Source: Charina bottae (Eukaryota; Chordata; Lepidosauria; Squamata; Charinaidae). From it: a stretch of DNA of 64,000 nucleotides. Every line of letters starts with the position of its first letter. Position 1 is the first letter of the stretch. Under the pieces are notes generated by a model, which was not told the origin of the DNA, searched no databases, and saw nothing but the letters and a program-made list of their open reading frames with translations. Below are positions 57,491-64,000 of this stretch, piece by piece. The DNA lies in assembly GCA_023362775.1 (NCBI GenBank), contig JALMGJ010000003.1, forward strand, positions 183,803,725 to 183,867,724, written 5' to 3'. A program made the position numbers and the translations under genes.

Positions 57491-58765
57491 GGTTGTCTAG
57501 CTCTCAGTTTGTCTTCTTCTTGGCTATCACTCGTAGCTGAGTAAGATTGTCTTCCAGGGGTAAAATCTTAACAGTGGATACGTAAGTGGCTGTAAAGGAT
57601 CCAATTCTGGATCCGCACAACCTCCCACAATGAGGGCATGGGTTTCCAGATGGAAGACGGTCACAACGAGGGTTTGCTTGATGTGCCTTCCTCTTAGCTC
57701 ATTTCTCCCTTTCGCCCTGTACTCGTGCTTCTTCAAAGTCCATAGCGCCTTTAATAAAGGCTGACCTCCAATTGAAATGCTCATGAGTTAGGGCTTCCCA
57801 GTTCTCAATGCTGATATTACATTTTTTTAAATTAGCTTTGAGAGTATCTTTGAATCTCTTTTGCTGTTCACCAATATTCTGTTTTCCATTCTTAAGTTGG
57901 GAGTAAAGTAGATGCTTTGGAAAACAATGGTCAGGCATTCGAACAACATGGCCGGTCCAGCGAAGTTGATGTTGGATGATCATTGTTTCAACACTGGTGG
58001 TCTTCGCTTCTTCCAGTATGCTAACATTAGTCCACCTATCTTCCCAAGTAATTTGCAGAATTTTTCAGAGGCAATGTTGATGGAATCTTTCAAGCAGTTG
58101 GAGGTGGCGTTTGTAGAGGGTCCATGTTTCACAGGCGTACAATAGGGTCGGTAGTATAATGGCTTTGTAAACAAGCATTTTGGTCTCCCTACGAATGTCC
58201 CGATCCTCAAACACTCTACGCTTCATTCGGGAGAAAGCTACACTCGCAGAGCTCAGACGATGCAGAATTTCAGCGTCAATGTCAAATTTTGTAGATAGAT
58301 GGTTGCCAAGATAAGAAAAGTGGTTGACATTTTCTAGTAACACACCTTTAAACTGGATTGACGGCGCTGCAGAGGGATTGGTTTGAACTTGCTGGTAAAG
58401 CACTTTGGTTTTTTTAATGTTAAGCAAGAGGGTGAGCTTTTCATATGCTTCTGCAACGATGTTTAGGATAGTTTGAAGATCTTCCTCTGAGTTTGCACAG
58501 ACTACATTATCATCAGCATATTGAAGTTATATAACAGAAGTTGTAATTACCTTATTTTTTGCTTTCAGCCTACTAAGATTAAAAAGCTTTCCATCTGTTC
58601 GATATATAATTTCTACACCAGTAGGAAGTTTCCCTTCAACAAGGTGTAGAATCATAGCGATGAAGATAGCGAATAAGGTTGGAGCAATAACACATCCCTG
58701 TTTAACGCCGGATCCCACTTTAAATGGATCACTTTGAGAGCCATTATTATTCATTATTATCTCAG
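57491..58765 (-). pseudogene. LINE relic: RT C-terminal half with a zinc finger
   Basis: Minus-strand frames give VGSGVKQGCVIAPTLFAIF near 58660-58720, the catalytic LQYADDN at about 58504-58530, LLLNIKKTKVLYQQ, HFSYLGNHLSTKFDIDAEI, YACETWTLYKRH and RWTGHVVRMPDHCFPKHLLY, in the usual RT order. After a stop near 57718 the same frame continues to NPCPHCGRLCGSRIG, the start of a C2H2-like finger. The element is 5'-truncated at about 58765, and a frameshift lies near 58540. This C-terminal finger occurs in a widespread vertebrate LINE group whose clade I cannot name safely. It is non-functional. Confidence 0.8.
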
Positions 58766-60115
58766 TTTGTAAGAACTACTGTGACATTAGAGCACCAGGT
58801 CATTATCTCAATGTGAGATATTGAGTCCAATTCACACTTCCTGAATTTAAAGATCAGAAGAAGGTAGCACCTTTTCAGAATAACAATTTTCAGTAAAAGA
58901 CATATACTTTCATGAGCTATAGCACACTTCATTGGATTTATCCCTATTTTAATCCTACATCAGTTTAGCCACTCCATGCTTCTGATGAAATACGCGGTAA
59001 AACTTATGCCTTTTAATAAAATGGATTAATCTAAAAAGTTGCTATCAGACTCCCTCTGATTTTTGGCTATCATAGACTAATGCAGCTTTCTTCCTACGAT
59101 GAAATTAAAGAATAATTTTTAAGCCTAGAACCTGGCAGTGAATACCCAGGATGTTTATGTATATGAATAATATTGTCCTTCAGGGACACCCTTGAGCAGA
59201 TGTGCATTGAAAATCAAAGAGAAAAGTGAGAATTGGAGAGGGAGAATATAAGGAGCTTAGATGAGTAGCAGAAAAATTATTAACATTTCAACTTTGCAAA
59301 CAGGCAAAATCTCAATAATTTTAATGAAAAGGACTGAAAAATAAATAGCCTAATGTTTTATATGAGCATTTGGAATCTTGTGTTGAGTACTGTATTAAGT
59401 ATTGGTGATCCCATTTCAGAAATAATATAAATCTGGAAATGGTGTAGAAAAGAGATAGTAAGGATATGGATCCTACTGTTTATGGAGGAATTTTAGAGTC
59501 AGGTTTAAAAATAACATAACATAGGGTATGGGCTGATGATTTCTCACCAATTTTGGCAGAAAATAAAAAAAAGTGTATAAGCCACTGAAAAACTTAACAG
59601 TCTTTTTTTTTAAAAAAAGGGTGATATCATTGTATCATCACTACGATCTCTATAGTTGCAGCCATTGGGTTAGTGTTAGTCCCACTTCTTACTGGGACTA
59701 CTGTGCAGACAGTAGGTGATGATACAAAGGATTACAAACCAGGAGAACAAAATAACATATCTAAAGCCCAGGTTTGGGATCCAGTTAGTGAATCAGGCTA
59801 AGCAAAATTCTAACTGGGCAAAGACAATGTAAACTGAAGCCAAGGTGTGATAACCCTTGTCAGATAAAGCAGACTTTAGGTTTAAATGAAATTAAATTTA
59901 GGTTAGAAAAGCCAGTTGAAGGGAAGTATTAAGTTCCAACTTTTAAAAATTAAGTGTGTAGCACCTTGGATCGTTCCAAGTGAATTCAGTTGAAACTTTG
60001 ACTAGCAAAGCAGGTTGGATTATTGCTCTAATGACCTGCTTCCACCTGATAGTTAGCTCTGTCTGATAAGAGCTCCAAACTGTTTTAGAAACCATTGACT
60101 CCAGTGCCACAGGGC
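58766..60115. other. No gene recognised
   Basis: About 1.35 kb of AT-rich DNA with no matched frame. Confidence 0.5.
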
Positions 60116-60167
60116 TTCCCCTTCACCTTCCCCTTCCCCTTCCCCTTCCCCTTCTACTTCTTCTTCC
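60116..60167. repeat. (CCCTTC)n pyrimidine microsatellite
   Basis: About six CCCCTT units that run into CTT repeats. Confidence 0.93.
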
Positions 60168-60320
60168 AATGATCAGAACAATGAAAAAGTTGGACAGCAA
60201 AAATTTGCATGACAATAATATAGCATAATAAAAACTGATTTAAAACTGTATGAAAAATTCTATTGACATAACATATAACTCACCCTGGGTGAAATATAAT
60301 TCTTTGTTACAGCAGATCTT

Positions 60321-60592
60321 TGTTGTTGTTTATTCGTTCAGTCACTTCTGACTCTTCGTGACTTCATGGACCAGCCCACGCCAGAGCTTCCTGTCGGCCG
60401 TCGCCACCCCCAGCTCCCCCAAGGTTGAGTCTGTCACCTCCAGAATATCATCCATCCATCTTTCCCTTGGCCGGCCCCTCTTCCTTTTGCCTTCCACTTT
60501 CCCTAGCATCAGCATCTTCTCCAGGGTATCCTGTCTTCTCATTATGTGGCCAAAGTACTTCAGTTTTGCCTTTAATATCATTCTCTCAAGTA
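60321..60592 (-). mobile_element. BovB 3' fragment inserted in the LINE
   Basis: It matches the 3' end of copy A (7425-7690): KYFGHIMRRQDTLEKMLMLG and ERWMDDILEVTDSTLGELGV. The flanks share AGATCT, a possible short target duplication. The host LINE's coding sequence resumes on the other side (NVPKFCVTAIKACKQI near 60610-60680). Confidence 0.92.
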
Positions 60593-62128
60593 GATCTAAT
60601 TCAGCACCTAATTCAGTAGTAATTTGTTTGCATGCTTTAATAGCTGTGACACAAAATTTAGGTACATTAGGCCTATGGTCTGATTAGAGAAAAGTGAGAT
60701 AAAACTTGTCTGATCATCCTGGCATATGTTCCAACAAGGGAGAAATGAGAGATTGACAGCTACCTTGATAATATGAGCAGTACAACAAAATATTTTGGGT
60801 GGTTTTTATTGAATTTGAATTGCAGAGACAAGTTCTGGAAAAAAGAATTTTGGCTAATCTACCACTGAGAACTGCTGTAGGTAAAATATCATGTCTGGCT
60901 TTAAAAAAGGCTCGGTGCTGAGCAGGTGATATAAGCATGGTTAAATAGCTATTTGGTTCCTATTTAGGGTATTCTAAATGCTCCATGATATGAAGTTAAA
61001 CTAAGTTCATTCTGTTGTTCAATATCAAGTAATCTGGTTTTAATAATTTGAAAGGCTTGTTTATATTCTAAGGACAATAGCTGGTCAAGGGGGAGGTCAA
61101 GGGAGACATGTTTTTTGAGTACTAGTAGATACAGGAGCACTGAAATTGATTTGACAAAACTAGAGGGATCAATTCTGTTGGGGGAAAAAAGCTGTTGAGC
61201 CAATAATTAAATATGAGCGGCCATGCCTTTGCCTCTAATTTCAGTGATCCTACCTCCAGCCTTAGTGATGCATTTGATAAACATTTAAGTACATGGAAAA
61301 TTGATCATAGGAACCTACTTTGCATTGTTTATAGGGGTCTATAATGAGGGAATGGGCCTGTGTGACATAAAGCATATGGGCCATAATCTTTGCCTCAAAT
61401 AACTTCAATGGTGCAATAATACATTCCTTGCCTGGGGTGTGAAAGAAACTCAATATTGCTGCTGAGTTCTTCAGAGCTAATTGTTTCATATAATCTTTAT
61501 GGATTTTCCAAGAAGCAGTAGCATGTAGGACCATCCCTAAATATTTGAAACTCTTAACTTGTTCAGTTTCATTCCCTGCAATAATCCACTTATGTTTTTA
61601 GGCTTTTTAGCAAAGACCAGTACTTTAGTTTTCTGGCAATAATTTGCCAAATGTTGTTTTTTTGCAGTAGTCAGCCAAGATTCTAAAACACAGTCTAAGG
61701 TCAACTGAGGTTTGTGAGTCACATCATCAGCATATAGGAGAATACGTACACTAGTGTCTACAATCTGAGGTGGGTGTAAATTAGAATCAGTCAGATAGCC
61801 TGTTAGGGAGTTTAGGTACAAATTAAATAAATAATATAGGGGCCAAATACAACCCTGTCTGACTCTTTTCTGACAGGTATAAGATTGGTTAGCACACTAT
61901 GTGAGTTACATTTGACTCTGATAGTAGAATTTTCATACAGATGTTGAATAAGAAAAAGTAAATGTCTGTTTATGCTGGTATTCTTTAATTCCCTCCACAA
62001 GATTTCCCTTGAAATGGAATAAAATGCCGAATTAAAATCTACAAAGACCCCATATCTTTGCTTCATGGCTATATTTCTCAGTTAAGTAGCTTGAAACCAA
62101 GACATAATCAATGGTAGAGTGCCTAGAA

Positions 62129-62379
62129 CAGGGGTGGGCAACGTCAGGCCCGCGGGGCTCCCGCCTAAGGCCCGTGGGGCTCCCGCCCGCAAACCCCACC
62201 CCTTCCACACGATTGGCTCCCGCCTACAAAGCCCACCTCCCAGTGCTTGTGATTGGCTCCCACCTGCAAACTCCAGCCCCCAGTCCACGGAAATCCCAGA
62301 AACCCCGCCTCCCCACCCCCCGGTCCCCGGTTATAAATATCCAAATGGCCCTTGGCAGAAAAAAGGTTTCCCACCCCTG
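62129..62379. mobile_element. Non-autonomous hAT element inserted in the LINE
   Basis: 251 bp with ends CAGGGGTGGGCAACG and GGTTTCCCACCCCTG and a perfect 8-bp duplication GCCTAGAA (62121-62128 and 62380-62387). On the minus strand it has about two and a half copies of the 38-bp module GGGTTTGCGGGCGGGAGCC...CCAATC that also forms the array at 55502-55652. It splits the host LINE between RT blocks. Confidence 0.92.
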
Positions 62380-63215
62380 GCCTAGAACAAAAGTCTGTTA
62401 GTTTGTTACCTAATATAAATTCTTCCTTTAACCAGTCCTGCAGTTTGCAATCTAGATGGTATGCGTAGAGTTTGTTGATTATGTTTAAAAAGGCTAATAG
62501 GTCTTTAATTAGCTGTATCTGTTCTATTCCCCTCCTTAAATTTGGGGACAATGGTGCTTTCACCCCAGTGTTGTGGGATATGTCTTGTTTCATGTATATA
62601 TCTGTGAACAACAAGCCCAAAACAGGAGTCCACCAGTCAGTGTTTAGCTTAAGAGCTTCCAAGGGGATGAAATCACCTCTGGGTTTTGTTTTTCCAGATT
62701 TCAGTGAATTAATATATTTTTGAATTTCTGATGCTATCACAGAAGGCCAATAAGGAAGGGTATCATGAGTTGCTCTAGAGCTTAATACCCTCCACTCTTC
62801 CTCATATGCATTATAAAGACTTTTAAAGCATATTTCCCAATGACTCCTAGGAATATGGCTATGGAAAGGGTATTGGCCCTGATTCTTATGTTCTAAAATC
62901 AATCACCAAAAAAAGAGAAGAAATCTTAGCATTAGCTGATTGGACCAGCCAGTACCACACCTCTTTTTGAACCCCCTGTTTCTTGGATTTCAAGGTAGCC
63001 TTCTACTGTTTTTAATGTTCCATTAATTTAAGATAAGAAGCCTGGGTAATAGATGTTGTTGATATAGATGGAATTGTGCTATAAGGTCTTGCTTAACTGC
63101 AACACATTCTAGGTCAATCCAGCCTTTAGGCCTTGTGTTCAAATGGGATGAATTACTATGTGGGGTCCATCTTAGATAATCTTATAGAGATAAAATAAGA
63201 GCTATAATTAGATAG

Positions 63216-63442
63216 AGCCAGTTTGGTCTAGTGGTTAAGGCAACGGGCTATAAACCAGCAGTCTGTGAGTTCTAGTCCCGCCTTAGGCATGAAAGCCGGC
63301 TGGGTGACTTTGGGCCAGTCACTATCTCTCAGCCCAATTCACCTCACAGGGTTGTTGTTGTGGGGAAAATAGGAGGAGGAAGGAGTATTACGTATGTTCG
63401 CCGCCTTGAGTTATTTAGAAAATAATAATAAAGACGGGATAA

Positions 63443-63485
<43 letters not shown>

Positions 63486-63486
63486 A
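63216..63486 (+). mobile_element. tRNA-derived SINE, family A, full length
   Basis: The A box TGGTCTAGTGG is at 63224-63234 and a B-box-like AGTTCTAGTCC at 63268-63278. The body GAAAGCCGGCTGGGTGACTT, CACCTCACAGGGTTGTTGTT and TATGTTCGCCGCCTTGAGTT is followed by an AAAT array (63441-63486). This looks like the SINE called ACASINE2 in Anolis; that name is from memory. It sits in the APE-type LINE. Confidence 0.88.
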
Positions 63487-64000
63487 ATCTTTTAATCTGG
63501 GCTTATGGCTAAGATTTCTGCTTGAATTTCTAGGAGCCTGGGTGTCTTCAATTCTTTAGATGCTATGGAAGCCTGTCTGGGATTCCATTTGATTCCGACT
63601 GACCATGCCCTATCCTATTCTTCTAGAGAAGGATTCCTGCCTATGGTATGTCTCGTTGGTAGTTGAATCCAAAGAGTTAGAGGGAGGTGATTACTATCTA
63701 GACATGTTTCAACTGACATCTGAGTAATCTTCAGCAGATCACAGAAAGCTAACCAATAATCTATTACTGACTTGCTCAAGAGCCTCACTAATAAGTGAAT
63801 TCTGCTGGTCAATCATCCAATATTACCCACTAAGAATATTGGATACCAACTTGTTGAATCAAAAGTCAGAAGAATTACAATTTTTATCCTTAACTAGTCT
63901 TGAAAAAAAGGAAATTCCCTCCTCATATACAGGTAGAAGTTCAGCAATAGTTTCAAAACTGGTGCTCTTAGTATCTGAGGAAGACAATACACCTTATTTG

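Larger units (their letters stand above)
60593..63980 (-). pseudogene. ORF2 relic of the APE-type LINE
   Basis: From the 5' side: around 63615-63812 the end of the endonuclease reads SVIDYWLAFCDLL and CLDSNHLPLTLWIQL, with SNH in place of the usual SDH. Around 62700-62800 is YINSLKSGKTKPRGDFIPLE. After the hAT insertion come YGVFVDFNSAFYSISREIL (block A, 62010-62060), YENSTIRVKCNSHSV, PVRKESD (a damaged GVKQGC block), ILLYADDVTHK (block C, near 61725) and YCQKTKVLVFAKK. Downstream are SAAILSFFHTPGKECIIAPL and, near 60770-60850, the zinc-knuckle-like CLCNSNSIKTTQNILLYC. The endonuclease rules out R2-type LINEs. The clade could be CR1, Jockey or the I/Vingi group. Multiple frameshifts make it inactive. 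Confidence 0.75.
60200..64000 (-). mobile_element. APE-type LINE, copy 2, long, runs past the right edge
   Basis: A minus-strand LINE whose 3' end lies near 60200-60320 and whose 5' part continues beyond the window. It is interrupted by three later insertions: a BovB piece (60321-60592), a hAT element (62129-62379) and a SINE (63216-63486). The copy at 6.1-7.2 kb belongs to the same family. Endonuclease, RT and a zinc-knuckle C-terminus can be followed through the breaks. Confidence 0.78.

Overview
The window looks like AT-rich, non-coding nuclear DNA of a squamate reptile, most likely a lizard; I cannot name the species. The assignment rests on the repeat mix: an RTE/BovB LINE with a long open frame, four nearly complete tRNA-derived SINEs of the Sauria type that share their 3' end with BovB, a second tRNA-SINE common in lizards, L1, L2-like and CR1-like relics, hAT and Tc1/mariner-like miniature elements, and a chromodomain Ty3-type LTR element. 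I found no host exon, tRNA, rRNA or CRISPR array. Every long reading frame I can interpret belongs to a mobile element, so the window is probably intergenic or lies inside a very large intron.

Layout. 0-10 kb: an L1-like tail, plain DNA, the 3' part of an APE-type LINE of unresolved clade (6.1-7.2 kb), and a nearly full-length BovB on the minus strand that has lost its RT core (7.4-9.9 kb). 10-19.9 kb: a short hAT-like element with a GC-rich interior (10.8 kb), old CR1-like relics on the minus strand (12.5-13.7 and 18.6 kb), and other miniature elements. 19.9-25.3 kb: a complete Ty3-type element with 235-bp LTRs, AATAT target duplications, gag, a -1 shifted pol with protease, RT, RNase H, integrase and chromodomain, and a likely self-priming site. 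26-31.5 kb: SINE pieces and a 5'-truncated L1 (27.56-30.35 kb). 31.5-35 kb: a 122-bp pentanucleotide array, a 5'-truncated BovB with about 716 open codons, and a Sauria SINE.

35-50 kb: a 578-bp Penelope-like inverted repeat with a 13-bp target duplication (36.3 kb), two more near-complete Sauria SINEs and a fragment, LINE 3' ends, a cluster of three hAT-like termini (46.1-46.8 kb) and a mariner-type miniature element (47.1 kb). 50-64 kb: a 1.29-kb solo LTR that carries a 75-bp tandem repeat, an ORF1-only L1-like (HAL1-like) element (52.4 kb), a fourth near-complete Sauria SINE (54.7 kb), an 858-bp hAT element with a CpG-rich interior (55.4 kb), a LINE with a C-terminal zinc finger (57.5-58.8 kb), and a long minus-strand APE LINE running off the right edge, interrupted by a BovB piece, a hAT element and a SINE.

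How the parts work together. The autonomous elements (BovB, L1, the Ty3 element) supply enzymes. The Sauria SINEs carry the BovB 3' terminus, which is how they are thought to borrow its reverse transcriptase. The hAT-like pieces have only termini and would need a transposase from elsewhere. The most useful leads are the self-primed Ty3 element, the solo LTR with a coding minisatellite, the near-perfect Penelope-like palindrome, and two different hAT elements that share one 38-bp CCAAT-containing module.
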